Shown one piece after another: positions 28,313 through 37,790 of a DNA stretch of 64,000 bases. Made by a program: the position numbers and the translations under genes. The notes beneath the pieces were generated by a model that was not told the DNA's origin, searched no databases, and saw only the letters and a program-made list of their open reading frames with translations. The stretch's first letter is position 1; every line of letters begins with the position of its first letter. The DNA lies in NCBI RefSeq assembly GCF_002159645.1, contig NZ_NFJB01000008.1, positions 47,104 to 111,103 of the forward strand, read 5' to 3'. Source of the stretch: Parabacteroides sp. An277. GTDB taxonomy: Bacteria > Bacteroidota > Bacteroidia > Bacteroidales > Tannerellaceae.

Positions 28313-29679
28313 TCATCCTACTTTTCCTAATTCTACATAAAAGACAGAACCTTGCCCCTCTTCGCTTTGGAAAGCAAAGTGGCCTTTCAGTTCTTTACAA
28401 AGCAATATGACGCTGCTCAGTCCGATACCTAATCCTTTTCGTTCAGGCTTATTCTTATTTTCAATGCGGTAAAACTGTTCGCCCAACCGTTTTTGGGCTT
28501 TCTTGGGAATGCCCCAACCCGTATCGCGCACAGCAATTTGGATCCGGTTTTGCATATGTTTCAATGAAACGGTAATCTTTACGCCTTCGTCGGAATATTT
28601 CAAGGCATTCTCCAACAAATTGCGCAGGCAACGAGCAACGCGGACACCATCTGTAGCAAAATAACTAATTCCTTCCGGATTCAAGATTTCAAAATGGTAT
28701 TTCTTTTGCGGATACAATGATTTTACCTCTTGTTCGCATTGCCGGATTGTCTCCGGTAAATTCACTTCGGATATGTTTAGCCGGTTTTGTCGCTTTAATA
28801 CGCTGAGCATCGATTCGATAATCGTCACTAAACCTTGTACTCGTTTCTTACTTTGTGGATAGTAAATCGAGCAATTGCGCGTCTTTTGTGTGCGTTTCCA
28901 GGTAATCCACAATGGTAAATACATTGATTAAAGGAGCCTTCAAATCATGAATCGCTACATGGACTATTTTCTCGCGTTCTTTTAATTCACGTTTAGCGCG
29001 TTGCAAAACGATAAACTGATAGTACATGCAATAAACCAGCAGAATAGCCATTAGTACGGAAGTTATCCAAATAAAAGCCATCTGTTGCAATACGGCTGCA
29101 GGTGGAATTTGCATTTTCCCTTGAACGAACAGTTGTCCCTTCGTCCCAATGGGTTTCATATCAGTCTTTGCATACGGCAAAAATAAATAGGCTTGTTCCG
29201 TGCCCACCGTTTCTTTCACCTTTTTATCCGCATCATATAAATATAAAGTATAACGGACTTGCGAAAGCCCTGCTTCCGCCAAATTAGACTGGAAAAGGCT
29301 GTCTAAAGTGTGCATTCGGATAAATAATCCTCTTTTAATGAGATTATCTTGCAAGGTTTGTGTGAATATTTCGGACATAGTTTCTCCGATATTTACTTTG
29401 GGCTTCTTTAAGTGAAATTGTATCCAAACCTTCTTTTTTCATTTCTTCTATACTGGGAGGCATCTTAACTATTTTAGAGACAAACTTCGGATTATCTTTG
29501 TCCTTATAATTTCCTATCCTGCGTGTAGTTACTTCAACCTGAATAGCATGTGTTAACATCTCATCTACATCAGAAGTAATTTTCCTTATCTCTGCATTAT
29601 AAGATGTTATAATCCAAATAGATTGCAACACAAATAATGCTACAAGACCTATTATAAATATGTATGTCGCTTTCTTCAT
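28313..29679 (-). pseudogene. Sensor histidine kinase broken by two frameshifts
   Basis: Three overlapping reading frames together spell one kinase. 29344-29679 holds the first transmembrane helix (residues 6-24) and the start of the periplasmic sensor. 28848-29378 holds the rest of the sensor, a second helix near ITSVLMAILLVYCMYY and the phospho-acceptor H-box VAIHDLKAPLIN. 28313-28924 holds the end of the dimerisation domain and the ATPase with NLLENALKYS, RDTGWGIP and GLGIGLSSVILL. The reading frame shifts near 29365 and again near 28860 (AAAGTAAG). Either two real mutations or two assembly errors would explain this; the neighbouring broken genes favour real decay. Confidence 0.8.
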
Positions 29680-29698
29680 TCCGTTATCTTTTCGGGCA

Positions 29699-29706
29699 AA
29701 AGTAAT
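29699..29706 (-). promoter_or_regulatory. -7 promoter element for histidine kinase-response regulator
   Basis: TACTTTTG on the minus strand, 20 bp upstream of the kinase start codon. An imperfect element (TTACTTTG near 29770) faces the opposite way, toward the GG peptide gene. Confidence 0.55.
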
Positions 29707-29801
29707 AATTTTCTTTGAATATTAGGATTTTGTGAGAATAAAATGAGAATTTTATTATGTAACCGACTTTACTTTGCAGTGTAATTAAAAATAAGAAGAT
29801 T

Positions 29802-29921
29802 ATGATAGACGAAAAAGATTTAGAGGTAATATCTCAAAGTGAAATGGAAGCCCTAAAAGGGGGATATTGGGTTTATATTGAAGAATATGACGAATATATC
29901 TGGATTCCAGATGTTCGATAA
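29802..29921 (+). CDS. GG-leader precursor peptide (39 aa)
   Basis: A tiny gene not covered by usual length cut-offs. The first 21 residues look like a double-glycine leader: the end reads LEVISQSEMEALKGG, matching the pattern Leu-x(6)-Glu-Met-x(2)-Leu-x-Gly-Gly of Bacteroidales GG-type peptide precursors. The predicted core is the 18 residues after GG, YWVYIEEYDEYIWIPDVR, with four Tyr and two Trp. Purine-rich ATAAGAAGAT precedes the ATG. A C39-peptidase ABC exporter, the type that cleaves after GG, lies 3.6 kb downstream and a SPASM maturase remnant lies directly after. The core product and activity are unknown. Confidence 0.7.
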   Translation: MIDEKDLEVISQSEMEALKGGYWVYIEEYDEYIWIPDVR

Positions 29922-29961
29922 TTCATTATTAATCTGATTATTTTATGGCCGGCACAAAATA

Positions 29962-30337
29962 ATGCAGGACTTGTGGCTGCGTAATCCACAAGAGCGGAGA
30001 CCGAAAAGCTTACGAGTAGGTATGATAAGTAAAAATGAGCATATGAAGGATCTAATGGAGCTTCCTATTAAAGTTTTAGAACATATGGAAGCAGAGGAAT
30101 TGGAATATCTCAAAACTTACTCCTTGGTTCAAGGATATAGTTCCTGATTATTGTAAAGAATGTAAATGGTTTCCAGCGTGTTTAGGCCCTTGTAATAAGC
30201 AACTAATGGCACATAAAGGCGAACGAATTTGTACATTTGATGCAATGAATATGGGTAACAAAGAATTTTTGATGTATATCTTTAAGTATCAATTAATACA
30301 AAAAGAAATTTGGAATTCAAACTCTTCGAAAGAGTGA
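29962..30337 (+). pseudogene. Remnant of a radical SAM/SPASM peptide maturase
   Basis: From about 30080 to the stop at 30335-30337 one frame encodes a SPASM-type iron-sulfur tail: CKECKWFPACLGPCNKQ (first Cys codon at 30152), then ICTFDAMNMGNKEF. No start codon opens this frame. Upstream, 29962-30147 in another frame gives residues (LRVGMISKNEHM) that fit the region just before a SPASM domain. The radical SAM core, with its Cys-x3-Cys-x2-Cys cluster, is absent. The position right after a GG-leader peptide supports a former maturase for that peptide. Confidence 0.7.
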
Positions 30338-30414
30338 ATATTTTTAGGGGATATACAACCTTTCTAAAAATAGATGCGTATTTATAATATAAACGAATGT
30401 AAAAATTAGACAAG

Positions 30415-32699
30415 ATGAAAATATGTATCTCTTTTTTGTTTCTCCTTTTCGGAACGTGGATAGCCCATGCGCAGCATGTGTTTTCCGGGACGGTTTGTGA
30501 TGCGGAGAATGAAGCTTTGCCGGGTGCGCAGGTGGTGTTGCTGAAGGCAGACTCGATTTATGCAGCTACGTTGGCGGATGAATTGGGAAAGTTCATAATC
30601 CGGGATGTGCCGGCCGACGTGTATGGCTTGCAAATAGCCGCCTTTGGATACACATCGATAGAGGAAAAGGAGCGTAAAATAGTAAGCGATACTTCGTTTG
30701 ATTTTATCCTCGAAAAAGAGATGAACGTAAATTTGGATGTAGTGGAAATCACCGCCAATCGAAACGACCGGGTGGAACGGACGGCCACGGGGCAACGCTT
30801 CTTCCTCTCGGAAAAGGCTAAGAAAAGTGGCGACCCTTATTTGGCCCTACAGGAAATTCCACGTTTGGTGACAAACAATGCCTTGAAAAAAATCACGATG
30901 GAAGATGGTTCCACACCACTTATCTTGGTAAACGGGATTGCAGTGAATGCAAACGTTGACCCGATAGACCCGCAAGACATTGAATCGGTCGAGGTGATGG
31001 ATGTCGTAAGCGCACGTTACCTCCGCACAGGTGCCAAACATATTGTAAATATCAAATTGAAAGAGAAACGCGCACCTTATCGTTATTTCGAGGTCATGAC
31101 GCGGCATGATGTCCCCCTGCGCCTGGGCATGGGAGCCATCTATTTTGAAGTGGGAAATGCCACTTATTCTTTGTATGGGCGAGGCGTAGGAGAATATACC
31201 TACCACGATGACACGGAGCTGGAGAAAACTGGCAACAAGGTGCCAGTTATTTCAAACAAAACAACAGCAAGAGCCGGAGTGACAACCACCGCTTTTTGAG
31301 TGAATTATTGTTTAAATGGATGCCTTCCAAGCAAGATTATTTAGCGTTCCACATCTATGCGTCGAACGACTATAAAAAGACGCGCACGACCGGTGACGGG
31401 ACTTTCCGACAAACAGACGAGCAGGAGCAGTTGTTCGATTATTTCGTCGACAATCGCGACAAATCCAATTTAGTGACTGCCACGCTCTACCATAAGCATG
31501 ATTTTGCTGAAAACAAAAAACTGGAAACCACGCTTGCTTTTAATAAGAATTGGAACACGAACGAGGGCGAGCGGAATGAAAACTACGTAGATTGGCGGTA
31601 CCAGAATATTTACCAGTTCGACAACCAACGCCTCTCCGGGACGTTGAATGTGGATTATACGTGGGATGTGACGGAGGCGAATAGTCTGAATATAGGCAGT
31701 GAAACGCGCTATGTGAACGACAAAATCAACCAAACCACAAGCCTTTATCCTATCTTTAAGCATCGCGAATGGAGCGAATACGTGTATGGTGCATACAGCG
31801 GGAAAGTGGATAAATTCTATTATATGCTCTCGGCCGGAGTGGAAGGATTTTGGCTGAAAGCGGGCGATGAAACGAGCCATTACGTCAAACCGCGTGCCGC
31901 TTTGAGTGGAACCTATGCCATAAATAATAGCAATTCGTGGCAATGGGATTATCGTCTGACGAACCATGCGCCGGAAATCGGACAGTTAAACCCCTATAAC
32001 ACCTCAACCGACTCGTTAGTCGTCACGCGGGGAAATCCCGGTTTGCTACCCGAACAATTACATCGTCTAAGCACCTCTTATACATGGAATAAGAAAGGAT
32101 TTTACATCACGCCCTCCTTCGAATATACCTTTTACAACGATATTGTCGAACCGTATGGGTATAGCGAAAAGGATATCTATATCAGCACGTACCGAAATGC
32201 CGGGAAATACCAGACATTATCGGTAAGCGGCACACTGAGTTACCGCATGGGTGATTGGGGACGCGCCTATGTATATGCCGGTCATGGCGTGAATTATTAC
32301 GAAGGGCAGGACGCGCGGAAATATTTCGCGTGCGGCGGTGGCTTCTTTGCGCAGTACAAGAAATGGTCGTTGGATTATTGCATCGATTACCAGAATCAGG
32401 CGTACACGGCTGTGTCGAAGACCACTTTCCATACGCCGTCTTATTCATACCTTCAATTGATTTATAACTTCGCACCCAACTTTTACATCTCGGCTGCAGT
32501 TCAATATATGAACAATCCGCAGCATACAGATGTATGGACGTATAGCGACACGTACCAGTCCTTTTCCGCGTCGAGGATGCAAGACCTCTCGTGGCGGCCT
32601 TGGATATTAATCCGCTATACATTCCGAAAGAATGTGAAGAAAAAAATAAAACTGGAGAATGTGATTCAGGGAAGCCGGGAAAATGGCATACAGTTGTAA
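30415..32699 (+). pseudogene. TonB-dependent receptor-like outer-membrane protein, frameshifted
   Basis: The first frame (30415-31299) has a signal peptide ending near AHAQ, a carboxypeptidase-regulatory-like domain (FSGTVCDAENEALPGAQVVL) and a plug (LQEIPRLVTNN, ESVEVMDVVSARYL). The second frame (to 32699, Met at 31296) carries on as the barrel with repeated aromatic strands. Reading the second frame upstream of its Met gives a natural join near 31258, in the A-rich run AACAAAACAACAG, where one A seems missing. The joined protein would be about 760 aa, normal for the family. The last strand lacks the usual terminal aromatic residue (NGIQL). It could be a true pseudogene or a sequencing error. 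Confidence 0.8.
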
Positions 32700-32716
32700 A
32701 ACCGGTATCGCAGTAG

Positions 32717-32760
32717 CGAAGCCTCCCTTTGCAACGTTACGAAGACCTTCGTTAGAAGAA
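32717..32760. repeat. 23-bp repeat element related to the one at 27.5 kb
   Basis: One full unit from 32717 (CGAAGCCTC, ending in AACGTTA) and a partial one from 32740 (CGAAGACCTTCG), 23 bp apart. It aligns with the first units at 27547. Confidence 0.65.
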
Positions 32761-32794
32761 ATGAAGAATATGTAGGACAAAAAAGAAGATAGAT

Positions 32795-33168
32795 ATGAAG
32801 CAATTTTTATTTTTAGCTGCTCTTTTGATGGCTTTTACCGCAAAAGGACAAGAACTTGTTAAAGGGCGCGTGGCGGATGCGCGGGTGATAACGGGGCAGT
32901 CAAGTTCACCAAACCGGTACAGATGCTGAATCTCACGCTGAGAAAGGATTTCTTCGACAAGAAACTGAGCGTGAGCCTCGATGCCTACGACATTTTCCGC
33001 ACGACGAAATACAAAGAGCGGATGCTTACCGGCAATGTGGCCTATACGCAAACCGAAGATTACAACATGTGGAACTATTCCATCAGCCTCATTTACCGCT
33101 TCAACCAGAAGATAAAGAGCAAGTACAGAGGCAAGAGTACAGTGGAAGACGATGTGAACCGCCTCTGA
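32795..33168 (+). pseudogene. TonB-receptor relic: signal peptide joined to barrel C-terminus
   Basis: The N-terminal part (32795-32929) encodes a signal peptide (KQFLFLAALLMAFTAKGQ) and the beginning of a regulatory domain, KGRVADA, then runs out of frame at the junction near 32882. Another frame (about 32891-33168) encodes the last strands of an outer-membrane barrel, LNLTLRKDFFDKKLSVSLDA and NYSISLIYRFNQK. An internal deletion of perhaps 2 kb with loss of frame is the simplest reading. Confidence 0.75.
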
Positions 33169-33185
33169 GGAAAGTTCCGTCTCGA

Positions 33186-33280
33186 CCGAACGTAGTACTA
33201 CGTCTGGCATGAACGTAACGCTACGTCACCTCCGAACGTAGAGCTACGTTTGCATCGAACGTAGTACTACGTCTGGTGTC
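33186..33280. repeat. Four 23-bp palindromic units
   Basis: Units begin with GAACGTA at 33188, 33211, 33234 and 33257, exactly 23 bp apart. Cores are ACGTAGTACTACGT, ACGTAACGCTACGT, ACGTAGAGCTACGT and again the first; all keep the outer ACGTA/TACGT pairing. Confidence 0.9.
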
Positions 33281-33330
33281 GACGGAAATAGGAAAGGAAG
33301 ATTAAATATAAAATAAAAAGTAAGACAGAT

Positions 33331-33468
33331 ATGAAGTATTTTTTACTTTTAGCCGCTTTCTTAACGGCCGTTTCTGTGGAAGCCCAGCAGCTCAAAGGGC
33401 GCGTGGCGGATGCGCAGGGACAGCCGGTTACCTTTGCGAACATGGTGTTGCTGCAGGCCGATTTGTAA
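33331..33468 (+). pseudogene. N-terminal stub of a TonB-dependent receptor
   Basis: A 45-codon frame encoding a signal peptide (KYFLLLAAFLTAVSVEAQQ) and the first strands of a regulatory domain (KGRVADAQGQPVTFANMVLL), ending in a stop where related proteins continue for hundreds of residues. It shares the exact DNA word GGGCGCGTGGCGGATGCGC with the relic at 32795. It sits 47 bp ahead of the ABC exporter. A tiny functional peptide cannot be excluded but is unlikely. Confidence 0.7.
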
Positions 33469-33514
33469 ATAAAGAAGAAATATTTGTGTTATGGACTAAT
33501 ATAAACATAAAACA

Positions 33515-35722
33515 ATGAAACCATTTCCCCATATCAAACAGCCCGACGCGATGGAGTGCGGGGCGACTTGCCTGCGCATGATTGCGAAATATTACGGGAA
33601 GGAGTATTCGGCGGAAACGATGCAGGAGTTGTGCCTCGTTACCCGTGAAGGTGTTTCGCTGCTTAGCATGAGCGACGCGGCGGAGTATCTGGGGTTCCGT
33701 ACGGTCTGCGGGCGCATCACGCTGGAGAAGGTGGTGGAGCAGCGGCCTTTCCCTTGTATCTTGCATTGGAACCAAGAGCATTTTGTGGTGCTTTATGATG
33801 TGAAGACGAAGCGGAACGGCGACCGGATGTTTTATATTGCCGACCCGGCCAAGAATCTGTTACGGTTGGACGAAGAGACCGTACGCAATGCGTGGATTAG
33901 CACACGGACGCGGGGCGAGGAGAAAGGAATACTGATGGCGCTCCAGCCGACGCCTGCCTTTTACGAAAAGCCGGACGAGCGGCGCAAGATGCCGAAGCCG
34001 TTCCGCTTCCTATGGGGGTATGTGAAGCCTTATAAACCGTTCTTTGTGCAGTTGTTGTTGGGCTTGCTGCTGGGCAGCATCCTGCAATTGATATTCCCGT
34101 TTCTGACGCAGGCGATTGTGGATAAAGGTATAGCAGGAAAGAACCTGAATCTGATTTACTTGATTTTAGCCGGGCAGTTGATGCTGGTGGTCAGCCGCGC
34201 ATCGGTCGATTTTATCCGTCGGTGGATGCTGCTCCATATTAGTACGCGGGTGAATATCTCGCTGCTGTCCGATTTCCTGATTAAGCTGATGCGCCTGCCG
34301 ATGGCGTTCTTCGACACGAAGATGGTGGGCGACTTGCTGCAACGCATCGACGACCACGAGCGGGTAGAACGGTTCCTGACGGCACAGACGCTCAGCGTGC
34401 TCTTCTCGGCCTTCAGTTTTGTGGTGTTCGGTTGCGTCTTGCTCTATTATAACCTGGTTATCTTCCTGATATTCCTCTTCGGCAGTGCGTTTTATGCCGC
34501 ATGGGTTTTCCTCTTCCTGAAGAAACGCCGCCTGCTGGATTATACCTATTTCGAGCAACGGGCACGCAACCAGAGCAAGACGATGCAGCTATTGAACGGG
34601 ATGCAGGAAATCAAGCTCCAGAACTGCGAACGCCGTCGCCGTTGGGAGTGGGAAGACATCCAAGCGGATTTGTTCCAAACCAATATTGAGGCGATGAAGC
34701 TCCAGCAGAGTCAAGAGGCAGGCAGCATCTTAATCAATGAGGTGAAGAATATCGTGATTACGGTCGTGGCGGCTACGGCGGTGATTCATGGGAATCTATC
34801 ATTAGGTATGATGCTTGCCATCCAATATATTATCGGGCAGTTGAACGCACCGGTCGAACAGTTCGTCCAGTTCATTTATGGCTGGCAAGACGTACAAATC
34901 AGTTTGGAACGGATGAGCGAAATCCGCCAGCGCGAAGAGGAAGAGACACCCGAACGGGAAATCACCGGCTTTACGGGCGAAGAGCGGGATATCCAATTGA
35001 ATCACGTTACGTTCCAATACGAAGGCATCCATTCGCCCAAAGTGCTCGATGATGTCTCGCTTACCATTCCGAAAGGAAAAATCACCGCCATCGTGGGGAC
35101 GAGCGGAAGTGGCAAGACGACGCTTATCAAACTCCTGTTGGGCTATTATAAACCGGTAGAAGGGACGATTACCGTAGGCGGAAACGACTTGCAGCAATTC
35201 AGCCTCCGTTGGTGGCGCGACCAATGCGGGGCGGTGATGCAGGATGGATATATCTTTTCTGAATCCATTGCGCGGAACATTGCTGTAGATGATGGCGATA
35301 TCGACAAAGCCCGTCTGCTTTTGGCGGCACGCATTGCGAATGTGGAGGAGTTTATCGAACGCCTGCCGTTGAAATACAATACCATCATCGGGCAGGACGG
35401 ACAAGGCGTGAGTCAGGGGCAACGGCAACGCATCCTCATTGCCCGTGCCGTCTATAAGAATCCGGAATTTCTCTACTTCGATGAGGCAACCAACTCGCTG
35501 GATGCAAACAACGAACGCGCCATTGTGGAGAATCTCACCGACTTCTATCGCGGCAAGACGGTGATTATCGTAGCGCATCGCCTGAGCACCGTTCGCCATG
35601 CCGACCAAATCGTAGTCTTGGAAAAGGGACGCATCGTCGAAGTCGGCACGCACGAAACGCTTATCGCCCGCCAGGGTGCTTATTATCATTTAGTAAAGAA
35701 TCAATTGGAATTAGGCGCATGA
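33515..35722 (+). CDS. C39-peptidase bacteriocin-type ABC exporter
   Basis: Inner-membrane ABC transporter (735 aa) that cleaves GG leaders and exports the peptide core. The N-terminal C39 peptidase has its catalytic Cys15 in DAMECGATCLRMI and His in EHFVVLYDV near residue 89. A six-helix membrane domain spans about 170-440. The ATPase has Walker A VGTSGSGKTT, an ABC signature read as VSQGQRQRI, and Walker B FLYFDEATNSLD. All catalytic residues are present, so the protein looks functional. It is the only intact export component in the island and the natural partner of the peptide at 29802. Its last 4 bp overlap the next small gene. Confidence 0.93.
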   Translation: MKPFPHIKQPDAMECGATCLRMIAKYYGKEYSAETMQELCLVTREGVSLLSMSDAAEYLGFRTVCGRITLEKVVEQRPFPCILHWNQEHFVVLYDVKTKRNGDRMFYIADPAKNLLRLDEETVRNAWISTRTRGEEKGILMALQPTPAFYEKPDERRKMPKPFRFLWGYVKPYKPFFVQLLLGLLLGSILQLIFPFLTQAIVDKGIAGKNLNLIYLILAGQLMLVVSRASVDFIRRWMLLHISTRVNISLLSDFLIKLMRLPMAFFDTKMVGDLLQRIDDHERVERFLTAQTLSVLFSAFSFVVFGCVLLYYNLVIFLIFLFGSAFYAAWVFLFLKKRRLLDYTYFEQRARNQSKTMQLLNGMQEIKLQNCERRRRWEWEDIQADLFQTNIEAMKLQQSQEAGSILINEVKNIVITVVAATAVIHGNLSLGMMLAIQYIIGQLNAPVEQFVQFIYGWQDVQISLERMSEIRQREEEETPEREITGFTGEERDIQLNHVTFQYEGIHSPKVLDDVSLTIPKGKITAIVGTSGSGKTTLIKLLLGYYKPVEGTITVGGNDLQQFSLRWWRDQCGAVMQDGYIFSESIARNIAVDDGDIDKARLLLAARIANVEEFIERLPLKYNTIIGQDGQGVSQGQRQRILIARAVYKNPEFLYFDEATNSLDANNERAIVENLTDFYRGKTVIIVAHRLSTVRHADQIVVLEKGRIVEVGTHETLIARQGAYYHLVKNQLELGA

Positions 35723-35901
35723 ATAGTTATAAAGAAATGAAACGCAAAGCACAAGAAGAGCAAGAGAAAATCGAACTCCGGAGCGAAAAGGTACGCAACC
35801 TCATCGGGCAAATGCCGCCTTTCCTCATCCGTTGGGGAAATACGATTTTGTTCATTATCATTGTGTTGCTTTTGGTGGTGTATGGGGGCTTATTTTTGTA
35901 G
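35719..35901 (+). CDS. 60-aa single-helix protein resembling the start of an HlyD-type fusion protein
   Basis: Starts with an ATGA overlap with the exporter gene, so it is translated with it. Residues 1-30 are charged and helical; KIELRSEKVRNLIGQMPPFL is followed by IRWGNTI and one transmembrane segment to the end. This is how the N-terminus of HlyD-family periplasmic adaptors linked to C39 exporters reads, but the protein ends directly after the helix, with no periplasmic arm. It is probably a truncated adaptor; a genuine small accessory protein is the alternative. The following 200 bp hold no recognisable HlyD continuation. Confidence 0.6.
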   Translation: MNSYKEMKRKAQEEQEKIELRSEKVRNLIGQMPPFLIRWGNTILFIIIVLLLVVYGGLFL

Positions 35902-36050
35902 GCATAAATCTTCCAATTCACGGCGTAATTTCCGGAATTGACAACTGTAATCGGCGACGATTATAACTATGTTTTTCCGGAAAGGTAAGCTGCTTTTCAA
36001 ATCGATGTGCTAAATAGGGAAAAGATAGTGGAGATTTGTTGGTTTTTGTG

Positions 36051-36058
36051 TAATTTTG
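36051..36058 (+). promoter_or_regulatory. -7 promoter element for gpmI
   Basis: TAATTTTG, 46 bp upstream of the gpmI start codon. Confidence 0.6.
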
Positions 36059-36104
36059 CGGGCGGAAAAAGATTCGATAGATAAACATTATAAATTTAAG
36101 AATT

Positions 36105-37619
36105 ATGGCTAAGAAAGCGCTTTTAATGATTCTGGACGGTTGGGGAATTGGTGACCACAAGAAAGATGATGTCATCTTCAACACGCCGACTCCGTATTGG
36201 GATTCTCTGTTGGCAACGTATCCGCATTCCGAGTTGCAAGCTTCGGGTGAAAACGTAGGTTTGCCGGATGGTCAAATGGGAAATTCGGAAGTAGGACACC
36301 TGAATATCGGGGCAGGTCGTATCGTTTACCAAGATTTGGTGAAGATTAACCGCGCTTGTGCAGATAATAGCATTCTGAAGAATCCGGAAATCGTTTCGGC
36401 TTTTTCGTATGCAAAGGAAAATGGAAAGAATATTCACTTCATGGGTTTGACGTCGAACGGTGGCGTGCATTCTTCACTTGAACATCTCTTCAAACTTTGC
36501 GACATTGCGAAGGAATATGGCATCGAGAATACCTTCATTCATTGCTTTATGGATGGACGTGATACCGACCCGAAGAGCGGCAAGGGCTTTATTGAACAAT
36601 TGGAAGCGCATTGCGCACAATCGGCAGGAAAGATTGCCTCTATCGTAGGCCGTTTCTATGCCATGGATCGCGACAAACGTTGGGAACGTGTGAAAGAAGC
36701 GTATGATTTGCTGATTGAAGGCAAGGGCAAGCAGGCTACCGATATGGTTCAGGCTATGCAGGAATCGTATGATGAAGGTGTAACGGACGAGTTCATCAAG
36801 CCGATTAACAATGCCAACTTCGATGGTACCATCAAGGAAGGCGATGCCATTATCTTCTTCAACTATCGTAACGACCGTGCGAAGGAGCTGACCATCGTAT
36901 TAACCCAGCAAGATATGCCGGAGCAGGGTATGCATACGATTCCGGGATTGCAATACTACTGCATGACGCCGTATGATGCTTCGTTTAAGGGTGTACATAT
37001 CCTCTTCCCGAAAGAGAATGTGGCGGATACGTTGGGCGAATACCTCTCGAAGAACGGAAAGACGCAGCTCCACATTGCCGAGACCGAGAAGTATGCACAC
37101 GTTACTTTCTTCTTCAATGGCGGACGTGAAGCTCCGTATGAGGGTGAAGACCGCATCTTGGTTCCTTCTCCGAAGGTGGCTACTTACGACTTGAAGCCGG
37201 AGATGAGTGCTTACGAGGTGAAAGACAAACTGGTAGAAGCTATCAACACGCAGAAGTATGATTTCATCGTCGTGAACTATGCGAATGGCGATATGGTAGG
37301 CCATACCGGTGTATATGAAGCCATCGAGAAGGCGGTAGTAGCAATCGATAATTGTGTACGCGATACCGTAGAAGCCGCTAAGGCAAACGATTACGAGGTA
37401 ATCATCATCGCCGACCATGGCAATGCCGACCATGCTTTGAACGAAGACGGTACGCCGAATACGGCTCACTCGTTGAATCCGGTTCCTTTTGTATATGTAA
37501 CGGAAAACAAGGCTGCCAAAGTAGAAAACGGCGTGCTTGCCGACGTGGCTCCTTCTATCTTGCATATCATGGGCATGGCTCAACCGGGCGACATGACGGG
37601 CAAAGATTTGATTAAGTAA
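36105..37619 (+). CDS. gpmI: 2,3-bisphosphoglycerate-independent phosphoglycerate mutase
   Basis: Cytosolic Mn-dependent glycolytic enzyme interconverting 3- and 2-phosphoglycerate, 504 aa. The phosphatase-superfamily metal site begins with [12 protein letters not shown], the phospho-Ser lies in [15 protein letters not shown] near residue 62, and C-terminal metal ligands lie in [10 protein letters not shown]. The insert domain has [14 protein letters not shown]. Length normal. It stands alone between the accessory island and a repeat element. Confidence 0.96.
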   Translation: MAKKALLMILDGWGIGDHKKDDVIFNTPTPYWDSLLATYPHSELQASGENVGLPDGQMGNSEVGHLNIGAGRIVYQDLVKINRACADNSILKNPEIVSAFSYAKENGKNIHFMGLTSNGGVHSSLEHLFKLCDIAKEYGIENTFIHCFMDGRDTDPKSGKGFIEQLEAHCAQSAGKIASIVGRFYAMDRDKRWERVKEAYDLLIEGKGKQATDMVQAMQESYDEGVTDEFIKPINNANFDGTIKEGDAIIFFNYRNDRAKELTIVLTQQDMPEQGMHTIPGLQYYCMTPYDASFKGVHILFPKENVADTLGEYLSKNGKTQLHIAETEKYAHVTFFFNGGREAPYEGEDRILVPSPKVATYDLKPEMSAYEVKDKLVEAINTQKYDFIVVNYANGDMVGHTGVYEAIEKAVVAIDNCVRDTVEAAKANDYEVIIIADHGNADHALNEDGTPNTAHSLNPVPFVYVTENKAAKVENGVLADVAPSILHIMGMAQPGDMTGKDLIK

Positions 37620-37673
37620 ATCGTTTTCATATTAACTATAATTGGGCGCGGATTTCGCGGATGGCACAACCGA

Positions 37674-37740
37674 GGGATTTTCTAAAGCCTTTAGAAAATC
37701 CCGCTGGACGCAGGGAAAGTTTCTAAAAGGTTTAGAAAAG
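37674..37740. repeat. Two palindromic units spaced 41 bp after gpmI
   Basis: 37674-37702 is a perfect 29-bp palindrome-like hairpin (arms GGGATTTTCTAAA and TTTAGAAAATCCC). A second copy, TTTCTAAAAGGTTTAGAAA, follows with TCTAAA at 37722, 41 bp after the first at 37681. The element may serve as the gpmI terminator. Confidence 0.75.
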
Positions 37741-37790
37741 TGGCTATCCGCCGTTTCCGTGCCTTGTTTTTAATTTTCAATTTAACGACG

